From UBA8752 sp036159995 (GTDB taxonomy: Bacteria; Bacteroidota; Bacteroidia; Flavobacteriales_D; Sanyastnellaceae): a stretch of 64,000 nt of DNA. Below the pieces are notes generated by a model that did not search any database, was not told the DNA's origin, and saw only the letters and a program-made list of their open reading frames with translations. Of this stretch, positions 27,190-36,184 are shown piece after piece (positions within the stretch are counted from its first letter, which is position 1; each line of letters starts with the position of its first letter). The stretch is taken from assembly GCA_036159995.1 (NCBI GenBank), contig JAYYEI010000037.1, forward strand, positions 1 to 64,000. The letters are read 5' to 3'. Position numbers and translations under genes: made by a program.

Positions 27190-27299
27190 CGACCTGTTTG
27201 TCAAGGCGGTCTTCATTACCCGTTACGACACCGTTAAACATCCGCTGAATCAGGGGGTTGTGATGCTTTCCGACCTAATTTCAAGGCGCCAAATCCCAC

Positions 27300-30200
27300 A
27301 TGATGAAACGACATGGAATGTGGAAGCTTGCTTCCGTTCTCTTCACGGTCCTGTTGACCGGAACCCTCACTGCCCAGACCGCTCACCTTTCAATGCTCGC
27401 CGATCCTACGGACGACGCGACCGCGCGGTTTGTGAAGATCTCCAACAACTCCGGGGCCGACCTGGACATGACCGGCTGGTACCTGCTCCGGTGGACCAAT
27501 GGAAACCTCGAGCCCTCTGCCTCATCCCAATTTGACCTCGGTGCGTACGGCACCCTCTACGACACCGGCTGCATCTACGTAGCGGCTTCCGCTTCGGGAT
27601 TCGAGGCGGCGTATGGATTTGCTCCGGACCTCGTCGCGGGAACGGGAGGAACCGCGGACAGCAATGGAGACGACCAGATCGCCCTCTACAATGCGGCGGG
27701 AACCATCGTCGACTTCTTCGGTGTGATCGGGGAAGATGGGTCCAACACGTGCCATGAGTTCGAGGACGGCTACGCCCTCCGCACCACAACTGCCCCGGAC
27801 GGCGAAACTTGGAACGGGGCGAACTGGACCATCTACTGCGATGGGTCCACCGCCACGGATTGCTTTGACCACAATGCCGGTCAGGAGCAGACGGCCGCGG
27901 ACATCGCCCTGCTCGTGTCCCAATGCGTGCTCGACGGGGTCGAAATCGGTGGGTGCACCGACGAGACGGCCGTCAACTACAACGCCAACGCCACGTTTGA
28001 TGACGGAAGTTGCCAGTACCCGACCGAAGTGACCATCAGCGCCATCCAGCAGGACATGGGCGCTGAGGACAATGGAACGTTCAACGGACAGACCGTTCTG
28101 GTCCGGGGCATCGTGACCGGCGTCTACGGAAGCAACACCTCCATCCAAGACGGAGAAGGCGCCTGGAGCGGCATGTTCGTGTATGTCGGAGGCGGCCTGC
28201 TCGATGACACCACCCAGGTGGCCATGGGAGACAGTGTCCTTGTGGAAGGCGTCGTTGGCTCCTTCAATGGAGGCACCCAATTGACCGGCGCCTCCGCGAC
28301 CATCCTCAACGGAGGCAACCCGCTGCCCGCGCCCACCGTGCTCTCGACGGCGGATGCCAACCTGGAAGAGTACGAAGGGGTCCTCTGCCAGGTCACAGGC
28401 GCCATCACTGGGGAACCCAACAACTTCGGTGAGTTTCCGATTGACGACGGATCCGGAGCCCACAACGTCGACGACATGGGCTACGACGGCTACACGGAAC
28501 AGGGCGCCATGCTCGGCGACACCTACCGCGTGACGGGCGCCATCAATGGTGGCTTCGGCAACAGCATCGAGCCGCGCGACGCGGACGACTTCCAGAAGCT
28601 CGGGTGCACCAACCCCGCCGCCAACAACTACGACGCGGCCGCCGTCATCGACGATGACAGCTGCGAGGTGGTGGACGGCGCCATTTCCATCGCGACGATC
28701 CAGCAGGGTCAGGCGTTGGATCCGCCGGTCTTCACCGATTCGCTCGTGACCGTGAGCGGAACCGTGACCGGAGTGTACGGCACCCTGTTCAGCCTGCAGG
28801 AAGGAGCGGGAGCCTACAGCGGCATGTTCGGATTCGATCCCGAGGTGGCCGTGAGCGTGGGTGACTTCGTGGCCCTGACCGGAGTCATCTCCGAGTACTT
28901 CGGCCTGACCCAGATCCAGGGTGTGGGTGGAAATCCGCTCGTCACCAGCATCATCAGCCAGGGCAACGACCTGCCCGCCGCCGAAGTGCTCGGCACGATG
29001 GCCACCGACATGGAAGAGTGGGAAGGCGTGCTGGTGCAGTCCACCGGAACGGTGTCCTCCCCTGACCTCGGAAATGGCGAGTGGGGCATCGACGACGGCA
29101 CAGGTGAACTCCGCGTGGACGACCGCGGCTGGGACCACCAAGCCACCGGTGAGGTCGTCATCAATGCCCAGTTCCAGGTGACGGCTCCGCTGCACTACAG
29201 CTTCGGCAACTTCAAGCTCATCCCGCGCAGCGAGGAGGACGTGCTCCTGTACGGATGCACCCTGCCCAATGCCGACAACTACGTGGCCGGCGCCGACATC
29301 GACGACGGGTCCTGCACGGGCAGCGAGCCCTGCGACCTGTTCTTCAGCGAGTATGCGGAAGGGTCCTCCAACAACAAGTACCTCGAGATCTACAATCCGA
29401 CCGATGGTCCCGTGAGCCTCGCGCTCTACTCGCTCGCCAACCAGTCCAACGGAGCCAACAATTCCGATCCGGCAGCCGCTGAGTGGGACTACTGGAACGA
29501 TCTCTTCGCCACGGGCGCCTCCATCGCCGCCGGGGAGACCTACCTGATCGTGCACCCGAGCGCCAGCGCGGCCCTGCTCGACAGCGCCGACGTCACATTC
29601 GGTTTCCTCTCCAACGGAGACGATGCCTGGGGCCTGATCTACAGCGCCAGCGCCTCCTTCGGCAACGGGGGAGACTGGGAGCTGATCGACGTGGTCGGTG
29701 AGCCTTACGGTCTGGATCCCGGCTCCGGTTGGGACGTGGCCGGTGTGACGAACGGAACGGTGAACCACACCCTCCGCCGGAAGTCCTCCATCTCCTACGG
29801 AAACGGCGGAGATTGGGCTGCTTCGGCCGGCACCAATGCCGACGACAGCCAGTGGATCGTCCTCGACAACGATTACGCCCTGAACAACGACCTGGAAGGC
29901 TACAACAGCCACGACTTCACCGGGCTCTGCGCCTCCAACACGGAAGGCTGCACTGATCCCTTCGCCATCAACTATGACCCGACCGCCACGGTGGACGACG
30001 GCAGCTGCCTGTTCATTCCGAACGTGACGATCCAAGAAATCAATGAGGGCCTCACCTCGGGCATCGTGACCACGTCCGGCATCGTGACGGGCGTCTACCT
30101 GACCGACGACGGGTCCTTCGGCAACCAGGCCGCCTTCACGCTGCAGAACGGCACCGGCGCCTTCTCCGGGTACTGGGTCCGCGGTGCGGATGCCACGCCG

Positions 30201-31619
30201 GAATCCATCGGCAACGTCCAAGTGGGCGATGAGGTGGAGATCACCGGCGCCCCGGACAGCTGGTTCGGAAACGATTACTTCCCGAACCCCTCCATCACCA
30301 TCCTGTCCTCCGGCAACCCGCTCCCCGCTGCGGAGGTGCTCGCTTCCGGCGACGTGAACCTCGAGGAATGGGAGGCCGTGCTCGTGTCGGTGACGGCGGA
30401 GTGCGACAATCCGGATCTCGGTTTCGCCGAGTGGTCCATCAACGATGGCAGCGGTGGGGCCCGGGTCAACGACCGCGCCTACGACGCCCTCGGCGCAGGC
30501 GTGGTGGAGGCCGGTCGCACCTACCGGGTGACCGCCCCGACCGGTTACGCCTACGGCAACTGGAAGATCGAGCCCCGCGACAGCACCGACGTGGTGCGCC
30601 TCGGCTGCACGGACGACACGTTCCCGAACTACTGGCCACTGGCCAACGAGGATGACGGCTCCTGTGCCAACATCCCGGGTTGCACGGATCCGGCCGCGGA
30701 CAACTACAACCCCGATGCCACCTCCGACGACGGCAGCTGCGTGATCACGGGTTGCACCGATCCGACGGCCCTCAACTACAACGAGGCGGCCACGGTGTCC
30801 GATCCGGACCTCTGCTACTACACGCTCCCGAACATCATCGTGAACGAGATCCACTACAACCCCTGCGACAACCAGGGCGGGGACTTCGATTGGGAGTATG
30901 CGGAGTTCTACAATGCCGGTGACGAAGCCGACCTGAGCGGATACGAAGTGTGGTTTGCGTTCTCCAACCCGGAGGCAATCTCCCTCGCCCTGACCTTCCC
31001 GGAGGGCACCATCATCCCGGCCGACAGCTACTTCCTCGTGGTGCCGGGTGCGGTGGCCGAGACGAACTACACGGCGATGGGCATCACCTGCTTCCTCATG
31101 GACAATGGCAACTGGGGCAATGGCGGGGGCACCGTCCAGCTGCAGGACGCGTTTGGCAACATCGTGGACGCCGTCACCTACGACGATGCGGCGCCCTGGC
31201 CCTCTCAGGAAATCAGCATCCTGGGCAATGTGCTCGCGGCCAGCCCCGACGGGGGGTGTGCCTCGCTCGAGCTCATCCTGCCGACGCTCAACAACGACGA
31301 TCCCGACAACTGGCAGGGCAGCTGGGTGGACAACGGTACCCCGGGTGCGGCCAACAGCTCCGCCTTCGGTTGCACGGACGGCGCTGCCTGCAACTACTCG
31401 GCCGTCGCCCTGTTCGACGACGACAGCTGCACGTATGACTGCTACGGCTGCACCTACCCCGAGGCCAACAACTATGACGAGACGGCGACGGTCGATGACG
31501 GCACCTGTGAGGTGACGGCCGAGGACAACTGTCCGACCGACCTCAACGACGACGGCACGACGTCGGTGAGTGACCTCCTCATCCTGCTCGGTGCGTTCGC
31601 CACCGACTGCGAGGAGTAA
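27300..31619 (+). CDS. giant secreted protein: lamin-tail domains, OB-like segments, nine GCTD repeats, dockerin-like end
   Basis: 1439 residues with a signal peptide (MMKRHGMWKLASVLFTVLL, cut after LTAQ). Three lamin-tail-type domains lie near residues 30-190, 680-870 and 1190-1350 (for example FVKISNNSGADLDMTGWYLL, YLEIYNPTDGPVSLALYSL). Three OB-fold/DUF5689-like segments lie at about 242-430, 460-650 and 905-1100 (TVLVRGIVTGVYG; LVTVSGTVTGVYG; VTTSGIVTGVYL). Nine 21-residue GCTD repeats punctuate the chain. The C-terminal 30 residues form a dockerin/EF-hand-like loop (DLNDDGTTSVSDLLILLG). It is highly acidic and Asn/Gly-rich. No C-terminal type A T9SS domain is visible. Either ATG 27300 or 27303 may be used. 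Likely a cell-surface or released protein; function unknown. Confidence 0.92.
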   Translation: MMKRHGMWKLASVLFTVLLTGTLTAQTAHLSMLADPTDDATARFVKISNNSGADLDMTGWYLLRWTNGNLEPSASSQFDLGAYGTLYDTGCIYVAASASGFEAAYGFAPDLVAGTGGTADSNGDDQIALYNAAGTIVDFFGVIGEDGSNTCHEFEDGYALRTTTAPDGETWNGANWTIYCDGSTATDCFDHNAGQEQTAADIALLVSQCVLDGVEIGGCTDETAVNYNANATFDDGSCQYPTEVTISAIQQDMGAEDNGTFNGQTVLVRGIVTGVYGSNTSIQDGEGAWSGMFVYVGGGLLDDTTQVAMGDSVLVEGVVGSFNGGTQLTGASATILNGGNPLPAPTVLSTADANLEEYEGVLCQVTGAITGEPNNFGEFPIDDGSGAHNVDDMGYDGYTEQGAMLGDTYRVTGAINGGFGNSIEPRDADDFQKLGCTNPAANNYDAAAVIDDDSCEVVDGAISIATIQQGQALDPPVFTDSLVTVSGTVTGVYGTLFSLQEGAGAYSGMFGFDPEVAVSVGDFVALTGVISEYFGLTQIQGVGGNPLVTSIISQGNDLPAAEVLGTMATDMEEWEGVLVQSTGTVSSPDLGNGEWGIDDGTGELRVDDRGWDHQATGEVVINAQFQVTAPLHYSFGNFKLIPRSEEDVLLYGCTLPNADNYVAGADIDDGSCTGSEPCDLFFSEYAEGSSNNKYLEIYNPTDGPVSLALYSLANQSNGANNSDPAAAEWDYWNDLFATGASIAAGETYLIVHPSASAALLDSADVTFGFLSNGDDAWGLIYSASASFGNGGDWELIDVVGEPYGLDPGSGWDVAGVTNGTVNHTLRRKSSISYGNGGDWAASAGTNADDSQWIVLDNDYALNNDLEGYNSHDFTGLCASNTEGCTDPFAINYDPTATVDDGSCLFIPNVTIQEINEGLTSGIVTTSGIVTGVYLTDDGSFGNQAAFTLQNGTGAFSGYWVRGADATPESIGNVQVGDEVEITGAPDSWFGNDYFPNPSITILSSGNPLPAAEVLASGDVNLEEWEAVLVSVTAECDNPDLGFAEWSINDGSGGARVNDRAYDALGAGVVEAGRTYRVTAPTGYAYGNWKIEPRDSTDVVRLGCTDDTFPNYWPLANEDDGSCANIPGCTDPAADNYNPDATSDDGSCVITGCTDPTALNYNEAATVSDPDLCYYTLPNIIVNEIHYNPCDNQGGDFDWEYAEFYNAGDEADLSGYEVWFAFSNPEAISLALTFPEGTIIPADSYFLVVPGAVAETNYTAMGITCFLMDNGNWGNGGGTVQLQDAFGNIVDAVTYDDAAPWPSQEISILGNVLAASPDGGCASLELILPTLNNDDPDNWQGSWVDNGTPGAANSSAFGCTDGAACNYSAVALFDDDSCTYDCYGCTYPEANNYDETATVDDGTCEVTAEDNCPTDLNDDGTTSVSDLLILLGAFATDCEE
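27951..31508 (+). repeat. nine dispersed 63-bp coding repeats (GCTD…NY…DDGSC)
   Basis: Copies begin at 27951, 28602, 29253, 29946, 30603, 30678, 30750, 31368 and 31446 (residues 218, 435, 652, 883, 1102, 1127, 1151, 1357, 1383). Each is ~21 residues with the pattern GCTDP, then A-NY, then A-DDGSC; two Cys 18-19 residues apart suggest a disulfide-closed, possibly calcium-binding loop. The first three are almost exactly 651 bases apart, matching one repeated OB-plus-GCTD module of 217 residues. The copies are diverged, so they are old. Confidence 0.9.
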
Positions 31620-31641
31620 TCCAGTCTGACCGAATTCAAAG

Positions 31642-31676
31642 GGAAGGGCGGCCTCCGGGCGGCCCTTCCTGTTTTC
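31642..31676 (+). terminator. intrinsic terminator after the giant secreted protein
   Basis: GGAAGGGC (31642-31649) pairs with GCCCTTCC (31662-31669) around a GC-rich loop that can itself pair, and is followed by TGTTTTC. Confidence 0.7.
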
Positions 31677-31719
31677 GGACTCCGCGGAAATCCGCGAACT
31701 TCGGCCTTCGTCCACGCCC

Positions 31720-33402
31720 ATGAACTCCCTGATCCAGGTCTTCCAGCTCGTCGGTTCCCTCGGCCTCTTCATCTATGGCATGGTCCTGATGAGCGAGTCC
31801 ATCCAGCGGCTGGCGGGCAAGCGCCTCCGGTCTGCGGTCTCGACCGTGACGCGGAACCCGGCGCGGGCCTACATGTCTGGCCTGAGCCTGACCGGCCTCC
31901 TGCAGTCGAGCAGCGTCACCTCGCTCATGGCGGTCAGCTTCGTCCAGGTTGGCCTGCTCCGGCTCAGCGAGGCCTATTTCGTGCTGCTCGGGGCCAACCT
32001 CGGCACGACGGTCACGGGCTGGCTGGTTGCCCTGACCATCAGCAAGCCCTCCATTGGCAGCTTCGCTCTGCCCATCCTCGCCTGCGCCCTGCCCCTGCTG
32101 TTCGCGCAGCGCCGGCGGACGCGTTCGGCGGGAGAGGCGGTCATTGGCTTCGCCCTCATGTTCGTCGGGCTCGGATTGCTCAAGGACGGGGTGCCCCCCA
32201 TCACGGAGGCGGGGCTCGCTCAGTTCCTTGCCCAATTCTCGGGCGGGGGCATCGGGGGGGCGCTCGGCATCGTCGCCATCGGCATTGTGGGGACCGTGGC
32301 CCTGCAGAGCTCGTCGGCCATGATGGCCCTCATCATCACCCTCGCCGCCGGAGGCGTGGTCTCCGAGTGGGGCGGCGCGGCCATGCTGCTCGGGGCCAAC
32401 ATCGGCACCACCTCCACCGTCATCCTCGCCTCCCTCGTGGCGGGCCGGGAGGCGCGGCGGGCGGCCCTGAGCCATTTCCTCATCAACCTCTTTGGCGTGC
32501 TCCTCGCCCTGCCCCTCCTGCACATCCTCCTCGACGGCATTGCGTGGTTCCTCGCCCCGATGGATGACGGCGCCGTGGACATCGCCATCCACCTCGCCCT
32601 CTTGCATACAGGATTCAACGGGGTGGTCACCGGCATCTTCGGCCTGTTTCCGCGGCCGATCCTCTGGCTGGTCCGAAAGCTCGTGCCCGGTGAGGGCATC
32701 CGCGGATTCAAGAGTCCGCTCGTCACGGCCAGTGTGATGGATGCGCCCGAGCTCCAGGTGCTCGAGGCCCAGCGGGAAGCGGAGCGCCACCATGAGCTGG
32801 CGTCGGGGATGGTGGTCGAGATGAAGGCGCTGCTCGAAGAGCTGAACCCCACGCGGCGCAAGGCCATTGCGGACCGTTTGATGGAGGCCCACAACCTCGG
32901 GGCGCGGTACGAAGGGGAGATCAAGGGGTTCCTCGAGCGCCTCGCCCGGAGCAAATTGTCCGGATCCACGTATCGCCAGGTGCAATTCCTTCTCGAGTGG
33001 ACCACCGAAATGGGCCAGGTCGTGGAGCTCGCCCACCGGTTCCGCCAGCTTCAGTTCGAGCGGGAGCGGGACGAGATCTTCTTTGTCCCCAAACAACGGA
33101 AGCGGCTCAACGAGATGATGGACTTGCTCAAGGAGGCGATGGGCACGCTGGGGGAATTGAACACCCCCATTGCCCAGCCCTATGGCGAGGCGGAAGTGCA
33201 CATGGGCCAGGTGGAGTCCATCCTCATCGAACTCGACGGCGTCCGGCAGCAGATGCGGAAGAGCCGCAAGGAGGACATCCGGAAGGGGCGTTACACGCCG
33301 GAGAGCGCGATGGCCTACAAGGAGATGGGCGATGTGCTCGAGGAAATGGGCCTGCGGATGGGCCTGGTTGTCTCCCGCTACGCGGAGATCTTCAAGGCTT
33401 GA
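31720..33402 (+). CDS. Na+/phosphate cotransporter family protein with PhoU-like domain
   Basis: 560 residues. Two inverted Na_Pi_cotrans repeats occupy the membrane part; each has the QSSS signature (GLLQSSSVTS at ~65; VALQSSSAMM at ~195) and a GANLGTT/GANIGTT motif. A cytoplasmic PhoU-like helical domain fills residues ~345-560. The family moves phosphate with sodium. The start ATG 31720 follows the terminator of the preceding gene. The last 11 bases overlap the convergent lipoprotein gene. Confidence 0.93.
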   Translation: MNSLIQVFQLVGSLGLFIYGMVLMSESIQRLAGKRLRSAVSTVTRNPARAYMSGLSLTGLLQSSSVTSLMAVSFVQVGLLRLSEAYFVLLGANLGTTVTGWLVALTISKPSIGSFALPILACALPLLFAQRRRTRSAGEAVIGFALMFVGLGLLKDGVPPITEAGLAQFLAQFSGGGIGGALGIVAIGIVGTVALQSSSAMMALIITLAAGGVVSEWGGAAMLLGANIGTTSTVILASLVAGREARRAALSHFLINLFGVLLALPLLHILLDGIAWFLAPMDDGAVDIAIHLALLHTGFNGVVTGIFGLFPRPILWLVRKLVPGEGIRGFKSPLVTASVMDAPELQVLEAQREAERHHELASGMVVEMKALLEELNPTRRKAIADRLMEAHNLGARYEGEIKGFLERLARSKLSGSTYRQVQFLLEWTTEMGQVVELAHRFRQLQFERERDEIFFVPKQRKRLNEMMDLLKEAMGTLGELNTPIAQPYGEAEVHMGQVESILIELDGVRQQMRKSRKEDIRKGRYTPESAMAYKEMGDVLEEMGLRMGLVVSRYAEIFKA

Positions 33403-33922
33403 CCGCGGGGTCGGTGCGGAGCGTGTCGCTCGATTGGAGGTCCCGGTCCACGATGTGGACGGCAAACCTCAGGGTGTCCCATGCCGAGGTCAGGTAATAG
33501 CGGGGAGCCAACTCCACCGTGATCGTGCCCCGGAGGGCCTTGTTCTGTCCCGTGGGCTCAATGCGCGGGGCCCGGTAGAAGAAGGGGACCTGTCCAATCG
33601 CCGGGTCGAGCGGGATCGGGGTCCACTGTCCGTCCCGAAGCTCCTCATAGGTGCAGAAGACGTTGTGGTGAAAGGGGCACGTGGGGCAAAAGGCGCCCGT
33701 GGTGTCCGCCTGATCCAAGCCGAAGTTGCCGTCGCCATCCTCGAAGCCGATGGTCAACTGCCCTACCTCCTCGTCGGTCGTCAGCCCCAATTCCGTCAGG
33801 CGGGGCTCCGGAGGCAAGGAGACGGGCGGCTCACATCCCGTGAGGACGGCCAGCCCTGCCGCAGACAGCCACACGCTCCATGCGCTCCTTGCGGTGAATT
33901 TCGTCGTGGGTCGGCGGCTCAT
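33392..33922 (-). CDS. hypothetical lipoprotein
   Basis: 176 residues. Signal peptide with lipobox LAVLTGCEPP, so the mature protein starts at Cys ~30. The rest has an acidic FEDGDGNFGLDQAD stretch and a CPTCPFHHNVFC segment with three Cys, then beta-rich sequence. This build (lipoprotein with a GDGDGNFG-like motif) recurs in Bacteroidota with no known function. The ATG at 33922 is chosen as the one that gives the signal peptide; longer in-frame sequence upstream is antisense to the LuxE-like gene. Confidence 0.8.
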   Translation of the reverse strand: MSRRPTTKFTARSAWSVWLSAAGLAVLTGCEPPVSLPPEPRLTELGLTTDEEVGQLTIGFEDGDGNFGLDQADTTGAFCPTCPFHHNVFCTYEELRDGQWTPIPLDPAIGQVPFFYRAPRIEPTGQNKALRGTITVELAPRYYLTSAWDTLRFAVHIVDRDLQSSDTLRTDPAVKP

Positions 33923-33952
33923 GCCGGGAAAATAAGCCGCAATTTGCGCGTC

Positions 33953-35074
33953 ATGGACGGTGCGGAGGGCCAACAGAATCCAATCGGAGGGCAGGAAGAC
34001 GGCTTCGCCTTGCGAGACCGGGTCGCCACCGCCATCCGCTCGGGGGAGGACCTCTCCGACGCCGCCTTCGATGCGCTCGCTCTCGCCGCCTTCCGGCTCC
34101 AGTTCGCCGCCAATCCCCAGTATGGGAGGTGGTGCCGCCACATCGGCTGGACGGCGGAGCGGGTCGCCCGGCTGGAGCGCGTCTCCGAGATTCCCTGCCT
34201 GCCGGTCGAGGCCTTCAAATGGGGCGATGTCCACACGGCCGGCACGGAAGAGGAGGGGGTCGACCCGGTCTGCTTTCGGACCAGCGGCACGACCTCGGAC
34301 ACGAATTTGCGCGGGGTGCACACCGTGCGCACCCCTGGCCTGTACCGGCTGAGCGCCCGATCCGGATTCGAGCGCGTCCATGGCCCGCCGTCCGAGGATG
34401 GCGCGGTGGTCCTCGGTCTGCTCCCCGGCTACCTCGAGCGCAGCGACAGCAGCCTGGTCCACATGGTGGAGGACCTGCGAGAGGCCGGCTGGGCCCTCCC
34501 CGGAGAGTCTCCGGCAGACGGGTTTCACCTCCATGATGTGGAGGGGCTGTTCCGGGCCATCGATCGCTCCGTGGCGCAAGGGCGCAAGCCGGTTGTGATC
34601 GGAGTCACGTGGGCGCTGGTGGACGCTGCGGATGCCTGGGCATCCTTGGGGCGCGGTCCGCTTCCCGATACGGTCTCCATCGTGGAGACGGGCGGGATGA
34701 AAGGCCGCCGCAAGGAATGGGTCCGGGAGGAGGTGCACGCTCACCTTCAGGCCGGCTTCGGTTGCGACGCGATTGCTGGGGAATACGGCATGACCGAGCT
34801 GCTTAGCCAGGCGTGGTCCACCGGCGGTGGGCAATACGAAACGCCACCGTGGATGCGGGTGCGCATCCGCCGCACGGACGATCCCTTTTCCACCGAGTCC
34901 GGCGGATCCACCGGGGGTCTGGACCTCGTCGACCTCGCCAACCTCGGGAGTTGCTGCTTCCTCTCGTCGCAGGACCTGGCGCGCCCCCTGCCCGGAGCGC
35001 CCGGCCGCCAGTTCGAAGTCCTGGGACGGTTCGACCACGCAGAGGTGCGGGGGTGCAACCTGATGGTGGAATGA
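33953..35074 (+). CDS. LuxE-like acyl-protein synthetase/acyltransferase family protein
   Basis: 373 residues. The adenylate-forming motif CFRTSGTTSDTN and downstream GLLPGYLERSDSSLVHMVEDL, VIGVTWALVDA, VETGGMKGRRKEW and AGEYGMTELLSQAW match the LuxE/PaaK-like family, which activates carboxylic acids as acyl-AMP and, in LuxE, loads fatty acids on a protein Cys. No luciferase or LuxC/D genes lie nearby, so the role is probably lipid or surface-polymer related. Start ATG 33953; TTTG lies 6 nt ahead. Confidence 0.85.
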   Translation: MDGAEGQQNPIGGQEDGFALRDRVATAIRSGEDLSDAAFDALALAAFRLQFAANPQYGRWCRHIGWTAERVARLERVSEIPCLPVEAFKWGDVHTAGTEEEGVDPVCFRTSGTTSDTNLRGVHTVRTPGLYRLSARSGFERVHGPPSEDGAVVLGLLPGYLERSDSSLVHMVEDLREAGWALPGESPADGFHLHDVEGLFRAIDRSVAQGRKPVVIGVTWALVDAADAWASLGRGPLPDTVSIVETGGMKGRRKEWVREEVHAHLQAGFGCDAIAGEYGMTELLSQAWSTGGGQYETPPWMRVRIRRTDDPFSTESGGSTGGLDLVDLANLGSCCFLSSQDLARPLPGAPGRQFEVLGRFDHAEVRGCNLMVE

Positions 35075-35112
35075 GGCCGGCCCATTTCCTTGGCCACCAT
35101 CCTTCCGCCGTG

Positions 35113-35120
35113 TAGATTCG
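35113..35120 (+). promoter_or_regulatory. -7-like element (TAGATTCG), 7 nt before the PiT-like gene
   Basis: One mismatch to TAnnTTTG, with the ATG at 35128. Predicts a leaderless or near-leaderless mRNA. Confidence 0.4.
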
Positions 35121-35127
35121 CCGCGCC

Positions 35128-36177
35128 ATGGAGTCGGTCATTGCCCTGCTCGGATTCACCCTCGCTGCCTATTCGGTGGTGGGCAACGACAGCATCCAGA
35201 CGCTGGGCACCTTTCTGACCTCCAACGAGGACAAGCCGTGGTGGGTCCTCTGGCTCTACGCTGGCGGCATCATGGCCATCGTCGTGACCATGGGCTACCT
35301 CGGATTCGGAGAATACCTCGGGGGACGCGGGGGCGACCTCACCTTCGGCAAATACGCTGGACTTTTCCAGGACCCGGACAAGCCCATCGACTTTCCGAAG
35401 ATCACGATCTGGTACGTTCTTCCTCCTTTGGCCCTCCTGGCCATCACACGGATCGGCATCCCGGTGAGCACGACGTTCCTGGTCCTCACCTTCTTTGCAC
35501 CCAAGGCCCTGCCCAAGATGCTTGTGAAGAGCCTCGGGGGATACGGCGTGGCCTTCCTTTTCGCCATCGTGGCCTTCGTGGCCCTGAGCCGCCTGACCGA
35601 GCGGTTCTTCCTCCGGCATCCGATGGAGGAGGGCAAGGGGTTGATGCAGAACAAGCGGTTCTGGACGGTCACCCAATGGCTGGCCACAGGCTTCCTCTGG
35701 AGCCAGTGGTTGACCCAGGATTTGGTCAACATCCTCGTCTACCTCGGAGATCCCGCCAAGGTCGAGCTCTGGAAGTTCCTGTTCGCCCTGACGGTGCTCG
35801 TGGGCATGCTCGGCTACATCTTCTACCAGCGCGGGGGAGAGATCCAGAAAATCGTTCGGGTCAAGACCAACACCGCCGACATCCGGTCGGCCACCTTCAT
35901 CGACCTTTTCTACGGGATGGTGCTCCTCATCTTCAAGTTTGACACCTTTGGCATCGGCGCCAAGGTGCCGATGAGCACGACGTGGGTCTTTCTCGGCATG
36001 CTCGCCGGCCGGGAGGTGGCCCTGCGTTTGCGCCTCAATGAGCTGGACCGGATGCGCTTGTGGCCGATGGTGTTCAGCGACCTGGGCAAGGCCACACTCG
36101 GCCTGGTCATCAGCGTCCTTCTGGTGATCTTCCTGTACCTCGTGGAGGGCCGGGAGATGGCCGCCCTGTTCGGCTGA
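35128..36177 (+). CDS. PiT-like multi-span membrane protein
   Basis: 349 residues, about nine membrane spans. Two features recall the PHO4/PiT phosphate transporters: an N-terminal GNDSIQTLGTFLTSN (compare the GANDVANA-GT signature) and two PxSTT motifs (GIPVSTTFLVL near residue 112; VPMSTTWVFLG near 280), one in each half, as in the inverted-repeat PiT fold. Overall similarity is weak, so phosphate as the substrate is inference. It is convergent with tyrS with a 7-nt gap. A separate phosphate transporter gene lies 1.7 kb upstream. Confidence 0.75.
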   Translation: MESVIALLGFTLAAYSVVGNDSIQTLGTFLTSNEDKPWWVLWLYAGGIMAIVVTMGYLGFGEYLGGRGGDLTFGKYAGLFQDPDKPIDFPKITIWYVLPPLALLAITRIGIPVSTTFLVLTFFAPKALPKMLVKSLGGYGVAFLFAIVAFVALSRLTERFFLRHPMEEGKGLMQNKRFWTVTQWLATGFLWSQWLTQDLVNILVYLGDPAKVELWKFLFALTVLVGMLGYIFYQRGGEIQKIVRVKTNTADIRSATFIDLFYGMVLLIFKFDTFGIGAKVPMSTTWVFLGMLAGREVALRLRLNELDRMRLWPMVFSDLGKATLGLVISVLLVIFLYLVEGREMAALFG

Positions 36178-36184
36178 GGCCGAC

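Noticed and set aside
27522..31772. 1416-codon open frame antisense to the giant secreted protein
   Set aside because: The sense frame has a signal peptide, repeats and domains; the antisense product is low-complexity Val/Gly/Arg/His sequence explained by high third-position GC in the sense gene.
36178..36184. possible shared terminator between the PiT-like gene and tyrS
   Set aside because: Only 7 bases lie between the stops and no stem of useful length is seen there.
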